Shown one piece after another: positions 1 to 8,521 of a stretch of DNA of 46,991 bases. Positions within the stretch are counted from its first letter, which is position 1. Each line of letters begins with the position of its first letter. The notes beneath the pieces were generated by a model. The model saw nothing but the letters and a program-made list of their open reading frames with translations. It was not told where the DNA came from and did no database searches. The DNA is from Flavobacteriaceae bacterium (lineage in GTDB: Bacteria > Bacteroidota > Bacteroidia > Flavobacteriales > Flavobacteriaceae), in contig JAURMQ010000025.1 in NCBI GenBank assembly GCA_030830625.1, forward strand, positions 1 through 46,991. The letters are read 5' to 3'. A program made the translations under genes and the position numbers.

Positions 1-2
1 CT

Positions 3-95
3 CATGTTCAGTGGCGTTACAATCATAGACCCCAACCCAATAGTGCTGAGGAAGAACTGATCCACGTACTTGAAAATCCAAGAGCATGGCTGTAA
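3..95 (+). CDS. hemF: Coproporphyrinogen III oxidase, C-terminal end (partial)
   Basis: An open frame enters from the left edge and stops at TAA (93-95), giving about 30 residues that include QWRYNHRPQPNSAEEEL and end in PRAWL. This resembles the conserved tail of oxygen-dependent coproporphyrinogen oxidase, where an RW-Y-x-x-x-P segment is followed by an acidic helix and a final W. The enzyme oxidatively decarboxylates coproporphyrinogen III in haem synthesis. The call rests on this tail plus its position 27 bp upstream of hemB, another gene of the same pathway. The rest of the gene lies outside the window, so its integrity cannot be judged. Confidence 0.72.
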   Translation, partial: HVQWRYNHRPQPNSAEEELIHVLENPRAWL

Positions 96-110
96 GCCGC
101 TAAGAACCAT

Positions 111-118
111 TATCTTTG
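111..118 (+). promoter_or_regulatory. Promoter -7 box of hemB (TATCTTTG)
   Basis: TATCTTTG matches the Bacteroidota -7 consensus TAnnTTTG and ends only 4 bases before the hemB ATG. If it is used, the hemB transcript would be leaderless or nearly so. No clear -33 TTTG was found at the usual distance. Confidence 0.5.
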
Positions 119-122
119 CATT

Positions 123-1097
123 ATGTATCCCAACCAAAGAAACAGAAGACTCAGACAAAGCCCAGCGCTACGCCAATTGGTCAGTGAAAATCAATTGACG
201 GTCAATGACTTGATGCTGCCTGTATTTGTAAAAGAGGGCACTCAAGTAAAGGAACCCATTCCCTCCATGCCGGGTTGTTACCGCCTCAGTTTGGACTGGC
301 TTGGAGAAGAGTTGAAAGCCATTGCCGATTTGGGAATCCATGCGGTACTTTTGTTTGTGAAGGTCGATGAAGCGCTGAAAGACAATAACGGAACAGAGGC
401 GCTCAATCCTGAAGGATTGATGCAAAGAGCTGTGAGAACGGTTAAAGCGATTGCCCCCCAAATGGTGGTCATGACCGATGTAGCCTTGGATCCATATTCT
501 TCCTTCGGACATGATGGAATAGTAGAAAATAATGTCATTTTAAATGATCCAACGGTAGAGGTTTTGTCTCAGATGGCATTGAGTCATGCTCAAGCAGGTG
601 CCGACTTTGTGGCGCCCAGTGACATGATGGATGGACGCATTCAAAAAATAAGATCGGTTTTGGAAGCAGCTCAGTATTTCCATACCGGTATCATGAGTTA
701 TAGTGCCAAATACGCTTCCGCTTTTTACGGTCCGTTTCGTGAGGCCTTAGATTCTGCCCCTGGGTTTGGCGATAAGCGCAGCTATCATATGGATCCAGCC
801 AATCGTTTGGAGGCCATTACCGAAACACTTAGAGACATAGAAGAAGGCGCCGACCTCGTGATGGTCAAACCCGGATTGGCTTATCTAGACATCATCAGAG
901 AAATTCGTGATAAAGTGGAAGTGCCCATTGCTGCCTATCAGGTGAGTGGAGAGTATGCTATGCTCAAAGCCGCTGCAGAAAAAGGATGGTTGGAACACGA
1001 TGCTGTGATGATGGAACAATTACTGGCTTTCAAAAGGGCTGGAGCGAATCTCATTGCTACTTATCACGCCAAAGAAGCCGCTCAACTCCTTTCCTGA
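123..1097 (+). CDS. hemB: Porphobilinogen synthase (delta-aminolevulinate dehydratase)
   Basis: Condenses two 5-aminolevulinate molecules to porphobilinogen, the first common step toward haem and siroheme, in the cytoplasm. The protein has 324 residues, the usual length. The two Schiff-base lysines are visible in SYSAKYAS (K196) and VMVKPGLAYLD (K249). The metal-site segment reads TDVALDPYSSFGHDG (about residues 118-132). The cysteines of the zinc-type enzyme are replaced by the aspartate/alanine pattern of the magnesium-type enzyme. The ATG at 123 is preceded by a -7 box. It follows the end of hemF, so two haem genes are adjacent; a weak terminator follows. Its product also feeds the siroheme made by the sulfur operon further along the window. 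Confidence 0.97.
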   Translation: MYPNQRNRRLRQSPALRQLVSENQLTVNDLMLPVFVKEGTQVKEPIPSMPGCYRLSLDWLGEELKAIADLGIHAVLLFVKVDEALKDNNGTEALNPEGLMQRAVRTVKAIAPQMVVMTDVALDPYSSFGHDGIVENNVILNDPTVEVLSQMALSHAQAGADFVAPSDMMDGRIQKIRSVLEAAQYFHTGIMSYSAKYASAFYGPFREALDSAPGFGDKRSYHMDPANRLEAITETLRDIEEGADLVMVKPGLAYLDIIREIRDKVEVPIAAYQVSGEYAMLKAAAEKGWLEHDAVMMEQLLAFKRAGANLIATYHAKEAAQLLS

Positions 1098-1116
1098 TTT
1101 TTCTCCTCCCCAAACC

Positions 1117-1139
1117 AAAAGCATCACATTTGCTTTTTT
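1117..1139 (+). terminator. Weak intrinsic terminator after hemB
   Basis: AAAAGCA and TGCTTTT form a 7-bp stem around a TCACATT loop, followed by two more T. It lies 20 bases after the hemB stop. The stem is A/T rich (two G-C pairs), so its strength is uncertain. Confidence 0.42.
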
Positions 1140-1181
1140 GTTTAACTTTATCGGCATTTAAAAACTAAATTTTAAAACGAT

Positions 1182-1655
1182 ATGGAGGTAGGTTATTACA
1201 CTTGTAATGAGATTAAAATTTTTGTAACTATTGAAAATGAAGAAGTTACATCCATATCTTTTGCAAATGAACCCCAAAAAATATCGGCACAGTCCTCTCC
1301 TATGATGAAAAGCGTCATTCAACAAATAGATGAATATTTTCACGGAAAGCGTCGCGCGTTTCATTTTCCTATCCGTCCAAAGGGAACTGATTTTCAGCAG
1401 GAAATATGGCAATTGGTGGCCCGTATTCCCTACGGTACTTCTTTGGCCTATGTCAAGGTTGCTCAAAAATTTGGGGATGCCAAAATGGTTAGGGCAGTAG
1501 CCCATGCGATTGCTAAAAACCCCATTTTGATTGCAATCCCATGCCATCGTGTAATTGGAAGTGATGGATCGCTGATTGGCTATTCGGGGGGAATTGCCGT
1601 CAAACGCCAACTTTTGGAGTTGGAAGGATTTCCTAAACAATTTAGCGTAATTTAG
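1182..1655 (+). CDS. Methylated-DNA--protein-cysteine S-methyltransferase
   Basis: Repairs O6-alkylguanine in DNA by irreversible transfer of the alkyl group to its own cysteine. The active-site motif IPCHRVIG is intact, with C121 as acceptor. A winged-helix segment (F-x-x-x-IW, IPYGTSLAY, about residues 70-100) precedes it, and a GYSGG...K-x-x-LL-x-LE tail follows. At 157 residues it matches short Ogt-type proteins. The start is the ATG at 1182, after an A/T-rich leader. The stop is 1 base before the TTG start of the next ORF, so the two are probably cotranscribed. No Ada-type N-terminal domain is present, which implies a constitutive repair role rather than an adaptive-response sensor. Confidence 0.95.
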   Translation: MEVGYYTCNEIKIFVTIENEEVTSISFANEPQKISAQSSPMMKSVIQQIDEYFHGKRRAFHFPIRPKGTDFQQEIWQLVARIPYGTSLAYVKVAQKFGDAKMVRAVAHAIAKNPILIAIPCHRVIGSDGSLIGYSGGIAVKRQLLELEGFPKQFSVI

Positions 1656-1656
1656 A

Positions 1657-2844
1657 TTGAAAAAAATGAAACCATTTTTGCTCCGGCTGGGATTCGTATT
1701 GACACTTCTGTTTTGTGTTCTGTACTTTTCCAAATACAATTATCTCCTGAAAGGGGTGAATGTAATTTACCTATCAGGTCACACGACTGCTTATTTGACG
1801 GATTATAAGAAGTTTGAAAACGATACTGTACACGCTTCCGTCCAGCCACAGCCTTGGCCATTGCATGATCAATACAATACGTATGTTCCCAGCAAATCTT
1901 TAGAAGAATACCATAAGGATCGAAAAAGTGTTGCCTATTTGGTCATTAAAAATGACAGCATACTCTACGAAAAATATTACGATGGTTTTGGGGTCGATTC
2001 CAAAAGCAATTCCTTTTCGATGGTAAAAAGTATTATTTCTGCTTTGATGGGAATTGCCCTCCAAGAAGGATCAATAAAGAGTTTGGATCAGAAAGTAATA
2101 GATTTTATTCCCAATCTCAAAGGTCCTTTTGCGAATGAGGTAACGGTGGGAGATCTTTCCAGCATGGCCTCAGGACAAAAATGGGACGAGGATTATTACA
2201 ATCCCTTTTCGATTACTTCTGCTTCCTATTTTATCGATGATTTGGACGCCTTGATACAGGATCAGCCCATTGAACAAAAACCGGGACAATCCTATCATTA
2301 TCAAAGTGGTACCACCCAATTATTGGGAATGGTTATCAAAAAGGCAACCGGTAAAACGTTGAGCGCCTATCTGACTGAAAAACTCTGGCAACCTATGGGA
2401 GCAGAACATAATGCATTGTGGCAGCTCGACAGTGCCGAAAATGCAATGGAAAAATCCTTTTGTTGTCTTGCCTCCAATGCCCGAGATTTTGCTCGCTTCG
2501 GAAAATTATACAAAGATCATGGCCGATGGAACGGTGTCCAGCTTTTAGATTCTACTTTTGTAGCCCGCTCCACTCAAGCCCGATTTGAAGAAAGTCCAGA
2601 ATACGGATACGGCTGGTGGTTGGATGTTTTCGAAAACAAAAAGGTCTTTATGATGCGGGGACATTTGGGACAATATGTTTTGGTGGTGCCGGAGGAAGAT
2701 TTGATTGTGGTTCGTTTGGGTCACTTTAAAGGGGAGGAAATCGAAGAGAATAGAAAAAGTTCCAAAGGTGAAGCCTTTACGCAAGACATTTATGTTTATC
2801 TTGAGGGTGGATTGGAAATGATTGAAAATGTTTCAAAAAATTGA
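1657..2844 (+). CDS. Membrane-anchored serine hydrolase, beta-lactamase family (class C-like)
   Basis: A penicillin-binding-protein/beta-lactamase-fold hydrolase of 395 residues. The N-terminus carries one hydrophobic segment (about 7-24) without a lipobox, so it is probably exported and membrane tethered. The nucleophile motif S-x-x-K is SMVK at 121-124. YHYQSG (213-218) takes the place of the Y-x-N motif, and HLGQ near the C-terminus corresponds to the K/H-T/x-G motif. The substrate is unknown; such proteins range from esterases to D-aminopeptidases, and resistance cannot be inferred. The ORF begins at TTG 1657; the ATG at 1666 (MKPFLLRLGF) is an equally good start. It overlaps the following exonuclease by 17 bases, showing an operon. 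Confidence 0.88.
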   Translation: MKKMKPFLLRLGFVLTLLFCVLYFSKYNYLLKGVNVIYLSGHTTAYLTDYKKFENDTVHASVQPQPWPLHDQYNTYVPSKSLEEYHKDRKSVAYLVIKNDSILYEKYYDGFGVDSKSNSFSMVKSIISALMGIALQEGSIKSLDQKVIDFIPNLKGPFANEVTVGDLSSMASGQKWDEDYYNPFSITSASYFIDDLDALIQDQPIEQKPGQSYHYQSGTTQLLGMVIKKATGKTLSAYLTEKLWQPMGAEHNALWQLDSAENAMEKSFCCLASNARDFARFGKLYKDHGRWNGVQLLDSTFVARSTQARFEESPEYGYGWWLDVFENKKVFMMRGHLGQYVLVVPEEDLIVVRLGHFKGEEIEENRKSSKGEAFTQDIYVYLEGGLEMIENVSKN

Positions 2845-3541
2845 TCTCCACAAACTTTTGTTTTTGGACATAGAAACCGTTCCAGAAAAGGCAAATTTTG
2901 ACCAACTTTCCGATACGGAAAAAGAGCTCTTTGCAGCCAAAACACAGTACCAACGTTCTGAAGACCAAAGCCCTGCATCCTTTTACGAAAAGGCAGGAAT
3001 ATGGGCAGAATTTGGAAAAATCGTTTGTATATCCGTCGGTTATTTCAATCAGAATCCTACAGACCGAGAATTCAGGGTTAAGAGTTTTTTCGGTGGAGAA
3101 AAGGAACTCCTGATTGAATTTAAGAATCTTTTGGAAAGCCATTTTAGCCAACCCGCTCACTTGCTCTGTGCCCACAACGGAAAGGAATTTGATTTTCCCT
3201 ACATCGCTCGCCGGATGATCATTCAAGGAATCGACCTACCCGCTAAGCTCAACCTTTTCAATAAAAAACCTTGGGAAGTACCTCACCTCGATACCATGCA
3301 TTTGTGGCGATTTGGAGATTTTAAACATTACACCTCTCTGTCTTTGATGGCCCACGTTTTGGGCATTCCTACCCCCAAAGATGATATTGATGGCAGTCAG
3401 GTAGCCCGTGTATATTACGAAGAAAAAAACATTGACCGGATTGTGGTTTATTGTGAAAAAGATGTAATTACTATTGCTCAAGTGGTGTTGCGTTTGCGCA
3501 ATGCCACGCTATTGGAAGAAGCTGAAATCATCCACGTATGA
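2828..3541 (+). CDS. Predicted 3'-5' exonuclease (DEDDy, PolB-like, RNase H fold)
   Basis: All three exonuclease motifs are present: FLDIETVP (Exo I, D-x-E), CAHNGKEFDFPYIARR (Exo II) and VYCEKDV (Exo III, Y-x-x-x-D). This marks a DEDDy nuclease that would use two metal ions to remove 3' nucleotides. It belongs to the stand-alone family related to the proofreading domain of B-family polymerases; no polymerase domain is attached (237 residues). I prefer ATG 2828 (MFQKIDLHKLLF) over the TTG at 2822 offered by the track. It overlaps the upstream hydrolase by 17 bases and the downstream ABC gene by ATGA (4 bases), so translational coupling is likely. Its substrate is not known; with the alkyltransferase two genes upstream it may serve DNA repair. 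Confidence 0.88.
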   Translation: MFQKIDLHKLLFLDIETVPEKANFDQLSDTEKELFAAKTQYQRSEDQSPASFYEKAGIWAEFGKIVCISVGYFNQNPTDREFRVKSFFGGEKELLIEFKNLLESHFSQPAHLLCAHNGKEFDFPYIARRMIIQGIDLPAKLNLFNKKPWEVPHLDTMHLWRFGDFKHYTSLSLMAHVLGIPTPKDDIDGSQVARVYYEEKNIDRIVVYCEKDVITIAQVVLRLRNATLLEEAEIIHV

Positions 3542-5217
3542 GAGAAAAAGAACCATTACTTCACGTAGAAGGCCTATCGGTTTCTTCCCAAGATCGATTG
3601 CTTTTGAATGGTCTTTCTTTTGCAGTCAAAGCGAATGAGATTGTCGCCATAGTAGGGGAGTCAGGCAGTGGAAAATCACTGACAGCCCTTTCTATATCGG
3701 GCTTATTGTTCCGAACGCCATTGTCCATTAGCAGTCAAAAAATGCAGTTGGGTTCGTTCAACCTTTCCCAATTGTCAACCCAAGATTGGCAAACGGTTAG
3801 AGGGAAGCACCTGGGCATGATCTTTCAGGAACCTCAATCCAGCCTGAATCCCAGTATGCGATGTGGACCACAGGTAATGGAACGTTTGAAAAGGAATAAA
3901 ATAGGTGCTTTCAAGGATCACCGCAATAAAGTATTGGAGGCTTTTGAAAAGGTACAATTGCCCAACCCAGAGAGGATTTTCGGGGCCTATCCCCATGAGC
4001 TAAGTGGGGGACAAAAACAAAGGGTGATGATCGCGATGGCGTTGATCGGAAGTCCACAATTGTTGATCGCCGATGAACCCACTACTGCATTGGATGTGAC
4101 CGTTCAAAAAGAGATACTGACTTTGATCAAAGACCGACAAAAAGCCACAAAAATGAGTGTTTTGTTCATTTCTCACGACTTGAGTCTGGTGGCCCAGTTT
4201 GCAGATAGGGTTTTGGTATTGCACCAAGGAAAACTGGTAGAAAGTGGAAAGGTAGAGGAGATATTTAAAAATCCCATAGATCCCTATACCCAAGGCTTGT
4301 TGTATGCCCGTCCTCAACCCGACAAACGTCTTAAGCGATTGCCTACTGTGGAAGATTTTTCCCAAAAACAAAAAAAAATGGGTACGGTATCTAAGTCTTC
4401 GAGAACGAAAAGACACCAAGTCCTGTATGCCCAAAAACCATTGTTAGAGGTCAAAGGTTTGGTGAAAGAATACCCATTGACCCGCCATTGGTTTAAGGAA
4501 AACGTAAACCTTACCGCAGTAAATGAGGTGAGTTTTGAACTCTACCCTGGAGAAACTTTGGGTCTGGTGGGGGAATCGGGTTGTGGGAAATCCACCATTA
4601 GTCGTGCTTTGGTAAATCTCGAACCCCCTACCGCTGGAGACATTTTTTACAAAGGTCGCTCGATAGTGGGACTCCATCCCAAGGAATTAAGAGATTTGCG
4701 AAAAGAAATCCAGTTGGTTTTTCAAGACCCCTTTGCCGCACTACATCCCCTAAAATCAATTGGCGATGTCATAGCGGAGCCGCTTTATGTTCACGGATGG
4801 TTTGAGGGAAGAAGCACCCGAAAACAGAGGGTTTTCCAACTTCTGGAACAAGTGGGTATGGGAGCAGAGTACTACGACCGCTATCCCCACCAACTATCGG
4901 GAGGTCAGCGCCAAAGGGTGGTCATTGCTCGCGCACTGGCGACCGAACCCCAATTGTTATTGCTCGACGAATCGGTTGCCGCTTTAGATATTTCGGTCCA
5001 AGCCCAGGTCCTTAATTTACTAAATGAGCTCAAAGAACAATTGCAATTGTCCTATCTGTTTATCTCCCATGATCTGAATGTGGTGAAATATATGGCCGAT
5101 CGGATTCTGGTCATGCAAAAAGGATTTTTGGTAGAAGAAGGGGAAGCAGACGATTTGTATTTCCAACCCCAAAATCCCTACACTCAAGAGTTGATCGCCG
5201 CTTTGCCCAAAATTTAG
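3538..5217 (+). CDS. Double-ATPase ABC transporter protein, oligopeptide/nickel type (DppD-DppF fusion-like)
   Basis: Two complete nucleotide-binding domains in one 559-residue chain. Domain 1 has Walker A GESGSGKS (40-47), signature LSGGQKQR and Walker B LLIADEP. Domain 2 has GESGCGKS (345-352), LSGGQRQR and LLLLDES. The P-to-S change after the second Walker B glutamate leaves the catalytic E in place. A basic linker (about 270-300) joins the domains. The C-terminal NPYTQELI segments of both halves are typical of oligopeptide-family (PepT/OppD-F) ATPases. The protein would energise import of peptides or related solutes through partner permeases. No permease or binding-protein gene is nearby, so the partners must be encoded elsewhere. 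Its start overlaps the exonuclease stop by ATGA. Confidence 0.93.
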   Translation: MREKEPLLHVEGLSVSSQDRLLLNGLSFAVKANEIVAIVGESGSGKSLTALSISGLLFRTPLSISSQKMQLGSFNLSQLSTQDWQTVRGKHLGMIFQEPQSSLNPSMRCGPQVMERLKRNKIGAFKDHRNKVLEAFEKVQLPNPERIFGAYPHELSGGQKQRVMIAMALIGSPQLLIADEPTTALDVTVQKEILTLIKDRQKATKMSVLFISHDLSLVAQFADRVLVLHQGKLVESGKVEEIFKNPIDPYTQGLLYARPQPDKRLKRLPTVEDFSQKQKKMGTVSKSSRTKRHQVLYAQKPLLEVKGLVKEYPLTRHWFKENVNLTAVNEVSFELYPGETLGLVGESGCGKSTISRALVNLEPPTAGDIFYKGRSIVGLHPKELRDLRKEIQLVFQDPFAALHPLKSIGDVIAEPLYVHGWFEGRSTRKQRVFQLLEQVGMGAEYYDRYPHQLSGGQRQRVVIARALATEPQLLLLDESVAALDISVQAQVLNLLNELKEQLQLSYLFISHDLNVVKYMADRILVMQKGFLVEEGEADDLYFQPQNPYTQELIAALPKI

Positions 5218-5269
5218 ACGCCCTCACAAATTTCAGAAACGAACTCGATTGAAACCGGTTCTATACCGA

Positions 5270-6526
5270 TTATTTTAAGTTGGAAATAGGATCACGGGTT
5301 GGATTTTCATACCAAATCACCCCAAGTCCTTTACTTTTTGGACCGTAGTTTTCTTCGGTTGTGAGAACATCTAAGTCACCATCCCCGTCCAAATCCAATA
5401 ATTCCATCCGATCAAACTTATATCCCACCGAACCACTTAGCTCGTGCCATGTCCATTGATTGAGTGTCGGATCGGAGGTATAGGATACCCAATAGATCCC
5501 GGCTTTACCATCGTCATTCATCGTATTGGTACTGTGCACTAAATCGGGTTTTCCGTCTCCGTTAATGTCTCCCACTTTTACCGCTTTGGCGCTTCCCGTT
5601 TTTTCAGGAATTGCAATGGAATAACTCTTCCAATGGTGACCCCATCCATCAAGTTTTCGGATAAAAAATATTTTTTGAGTGCTGCGTTCGGTTACAATAA
5701 TATCCTCTAATCCATCCCCGTCTAAATCGGCCATATCCATAAACATGACTTCTAAATTTTTTGCTCCTATAAAATGATTTTTCCATTCTTTTTTTTGGGA
5801 GATCATCTCCCCTGGATTTTCCATCCAACGCACGCCGTTGGTTTCGCCTTTTTTCCGATCGGAAGTAATGATATCCATATCTCCATCAAGATCCATATCT
5901 CTTATGAACAGTGACATTACCCATGAGGCTGAGCTGATGGGATGCCAACGCCATTCCGAGAGCTCTCTAGCATTTTCAGGCGCTTGAAACCAACCGATTT
6001 TTGCCTTCTGATTTTTAGCGCCTACTACTAGGTCTGTTCCATTGATTCCGTCTATTTGAGCGGGGATTGCAAACATCCATTGCATCAGCCCGTCTGATGC
6101 AGCAAGCACTTGGGTTGCCCATTTTGAAGCATCGAGATAATCTTTGGGATTTTTAGGACCCCAGCTGATGTACACTTTTTTATTGTTTTTTTCTGTACTG
6201 GTGATTACATCCATAGCCCCATCTTCGTCTAAATCAGCAAATACAGCATCTTCCACCGAAGGGGTTTTACCAACGATTACCGAGGGCCAGTTTTCTTTGA
6301 CCCCTGCATGTCCCGGGTGGAGGTACACCTTAGAAATACCTTCTTCTTCCCAACCGGTGGCAATGTCCGGCAGGTGATCGCCATTAACATCGGCAAGTCG
6401 CACTCCATCAGCTCCGCTAAATGAAGAATCAATCACATGCCTTTGCCAAATTTTATCTTGAGCTGTAATTGAATTAAAGATAAAAAGGGTGGTAAAGCAA
6501 ATAAAAAGAGGTGAAAGGAGTTGCAT
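5270..6526 (-). CDS. Secreted FG-GAP/VCBS repeat protein (predicted six-repeat beta-propeller)
   Basis: A signal peptide (MQLLSPLFICFTTLFIFNS, then TAQ-DK) is followed by six calcium-loop motifs of D-x-D/N-x-D-G type: DVNGDHLPD, DLDEDGAMD, DMDLDGDMD, DLDGDGLED, DINGDGKPD and DLDGDGDLD. These are FG-GAP/VCBS-like blades, so a secreted, calcium-stabilised beta-propeller is expected. No catalytic domain or type IX sorting tail is recognisable. Binding of glycans or proteins at the surface is a reasonable but unproven guess. I chose ATG 6526 over the GTG at 6538 because the signal peptide begins cleanly there. It converges with the ABC gene (52-bp gap, no hairpin seen) and lies downstream of the aldo/keto reductase on the same strand. 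Confidence 0.87.
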   Translation of the reverse strand: MQLLSPLFICFTTLFIFNSITAQDKIWQRHVIDSSFSGADGVRLADVNGDHLPDIATGWEEEGISKVYLHPGHAGVKENWPSVIVGKTPSVEDAVFADLDEDGAMDVITSTEKNNKKVYISWGPKNPKDYLDASKWATQVLAASDGLMQWMFAIPAQIDGINGTDLVVGAKNQKAKIGWFQAPENARELSEWRWHPISSASWVMSLFIRDMDLDGDMDIITSDRKKGETNGVRWMENPGEMISQKKEWKNHFIGAKNLEVMFMDMADLDGDGLEDIIVTERSTQKIFFIRKLDGWGHHWKSYSIAIPEKTGSAKAVKVGDINGDGKPDLVHSTNTMNDDGKAGIYWVSYTSDPTLNQWTWHELSGSVGYKFDRMELLDLDGDGDLDVLTTEENYGPKSKGLGVIWYENPTRDPISNLK

Positions 6527-6574
6527 TCTATTATTCACTATATTTAATATATCGAAATCCTATAAAAAATCGTT

Positions 6575-7612
6575 TTAGGGTGCAGGATTGGGGATTTCCT
6601 CATGGATCGCATCGATTGCTTTTAACACCTCTTTAGACAATTTCACCTTGTGGGTTGCAATGTTTTCTTTTAATTGTTCCATGGTGGTGGCGCCTATAAT
6701 GTTGGAGGTTACAAAACTTCTGTCGTTGACAAAAGCTAGGGCAAGGGCTGTTAGGGATAAGCCGTGGTCGGAAGCCAGTTCGTAGTAGCAGTCTGTTGCT
6801 TTAAAGGAATTTTTACCGCTGTATCTAGCCAGTCGCTCAAATAAGGCCAATCGGCTGTTGGGTGGAATTTGTCCGTTGCGGTATTTTCCCGAAAGGACTC
6901 CAAAGGCAAGAGGAGAGTAGGCCAAGAGTCCTAGGTTTTCTCTATGACATACTTCTGAGCTTCCTACCTCAAAGAGGCGATTGAGCAGCGAATAAGGGTT
7001 TTGCACGGTAATCATTTTTGTGGCCGGAGTTTTTGAGGCCTGAAGGAATCGCATAATACCCCAGGGATTTTCATTGGACAGGCCGATATGCCTAATCTTA
7101 CCAGCTTTGACATTTTGGTGAAGTGCCTCGAGAACGGCTTCAAAATTTTCTTCCCAGGGATCGTTGGGATCGTATTGAAAACTTCTCATCCCAAAGGTGT
7201 TGGTTTTTCTCTCAGGCCAGTGCAGTTGATAGAGGTCAATATAATCGGTTTGAAGTCTTTTGAGACTTTGGTCGATGGCTTGGTCGATATGGGCTTTTTT
7301 GAAGCTGAGATTTTTACGGATGTGTTTGGTGTAATCTCCGGGCCCCGCGATTTTAGTAGCGAGAATTACTTTTTCACGGTTGGCATTTTTTTTAAACCAT
7401 GTCCCTATAATTCGTTCGGTCTCGCCTTGCGTTTCGGCATTGGCAGGAACGGGATAGAGTTCGGCTGCATCAAAGAAATTAACGCCTTGATCCAGCGCAT
7501 AGTTCATTTGTTCGTGGCCTTCTGATTCTGTATTTTGCCGACCCCAAGTCATGGTTCCCAAGCAAATCTTACTGACTTTAATATCAGTATTGGGTAATCG
7601 TTTGTAATCCAT
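6575..7612 (-). CDS. Aldo/keto reductase (Tas-like)
   Basis: A TIM-barrel NADPH-dependent oxidoreductase of 345 residues. The catalytic tetrad is visible: D48 and Y53 in FFDAAELYPVP, K87 in LATKIAG and H131 in LYQLHWPER. The C-terminal SNIIGATTMEQLKENI segment is the cofactor-binding end. The long insert after the first strand and the WPER segment resemble the E. coli Tas subgroup. The natural substrate cannot be told from sequence. Three bases separate it from the ompA-like gene upstream on the minus strand, so both are probably on one transcript starting at xth. Confidence 0.93.
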   Translation of the reverse strand: MDYKRLPNTDIKVSKICLGTMTWGRQNTESEGHEQMNYALDQGVNFFDAAELYPVPANAETQGETERIIGTWFKKNANREKVILATKIAGPGDYTKHIRKNLSFKKAHIDQAIDQSLKRLQTDYIDLYQLHWPERKTNTFGMRSFQYDPNDPWEENFEAVLEALHQNVKAGKIRHIGLSNENPWGIMRFLQASKTPATKMITVQNPYSLLNRLFEVGSSEVCHRENLGLLAYSPLAFGVLSGKYRNGQIPPNSRLALFERLARYSGKNSFKATDCYYELASDHGLSLTALALAFVNDRSFVTSNIIGATTMEQLKENIATHKVKLSKEVLKAIDAIHEEIPNPAP

Positions 7613-7615
7613 TTT

Positions 7616-8512
7616 TCAGTCTATAGTATTAATGATTTGTTTTATCTCATCCAATTGAGGGCTGAGTACGACTTCTATTCTTCTGTTTGCAGCCCGTCCT
7701 TCTGCAGTAGAATTGGGAGCAATGGGAAGGTATTCACCTCTTCCAGCTGCGGTGAGATTTTGGGGGAGTATTTGGGGATTGTCAAGCAGGAGGTTTACGA
7801 TGGCAGTGGCGCGTTTGGTTGACAAGTCCCAGTTGCCTTTGAGAGGACCTTTACCACTGTAGGGAACATTGTCGGTATGGCCTTCGATCAGAACAGAGAT
7901 ATCGGGATTGTCGGCTAAAACACCTGCCAATCCACTGATAGCTTTTTTCCCTTCACTTTCTACTTTCCAACTTCCAGAACGGAACAAGAGTTTGTTTTCC
8001 ATAGAGACATATACTTTTCCGTCTCGGGCTTCGACGGTAAGTCCTTTGTCTTCAAAATTGAGCAGCGCATCCGACAGTTTTTCTTTGAGGTTTCTCATGG
8101 TTTCTTGCTGTCGTGCGATTAGACCTTCCAATTCATCGACTCGGGCCATCCGGACGGCTAATTCATTTTCTCGCTGAGTGATTTTTTCCAAGAGCGCTTG
8201 GTTCTCAGTAATCCGTTCTCGGAGTGCCATTTCACTGTTTAGTTTGAGTAAGTCGAGTGAAGACTCGAGCTGTTCTATATTTTGTTGTTTTTGGTTGAGG
8301 CTGTCTTCGGTCTCTTCGAGGGTGACCTGGAGGGCATCATACTTTTCCTTAAAATCCGTTAGTTCTTCATGGAGGGATTCGATGTTTTTGGTTTGCCGGT
8401 TGAAGTTGTCTTTGAGTTGGGCGTATCGGGATTCCAAATTGTTGAAAACGCGATTGGAAACGCACGAGCTAAGAGAAAAGGCAATGAGGATAATGGGTAT
8501 AATTTTTTTCAT
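7616..8512 (-). CDS. OmpA-family lipoprotein with long coiled coil
   Basis: The protein has 298 residues. The N-terminus MKKIIPIILIAFSLSSC is a lipoprotein signal with C17 as lipidated residue. Residues about 25-155 are rich in E, Q, K and L and should form a long coiled coil. Residues about 160-285 form an OmpA/MotB C-terminal domain, with GHTDNVPYSG and NRRIEVVL matching the peptidoglycan-binding motif. The protein probably tethers the outer membrane to the cell wall, holding the domain at a distance with the coiled coil. It is 9 bases downstream of xth and 3 bases upstream of the aldo/keto reductase, consistent with a three-gene transcript. Confidence 0.93.
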   Translation of the reverse strand: MKKIIPIILIAFSLSSCVSNRVFNNLESRYAQLKDNFNRQTKNIESLHEELTDFKEKYDALQVTLEETEDSLNQKQQNIEQLESSLDLLKLNSEMALRERITENQALLEKITQRENELAVRMARVDELEGLIARQQETMRNLKEKLSDALLNFEDKGLTVEARDGKVYVSMENKLLFRSGSWKVESEGKKAISGLAGVLADNPDISVLIEGHTDNVPYSGKGPLKGNWDLSTKRATAIVNLLLDNPQILPQNLTAAGRGEYLPIAPNSTAEGRAANRRIEVVLSPQLDEIKQIINTID

Positions 8513-8521
8513 TAGAATGGA

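Noticed and set aside
1657-2844. The serine hydrolase as an antibiotic-resistance beta-lactamase
   Set aside because: Only the fold motifs are present. The family is dominated by esterases and peptidases, and nothing in the context points to resistance.
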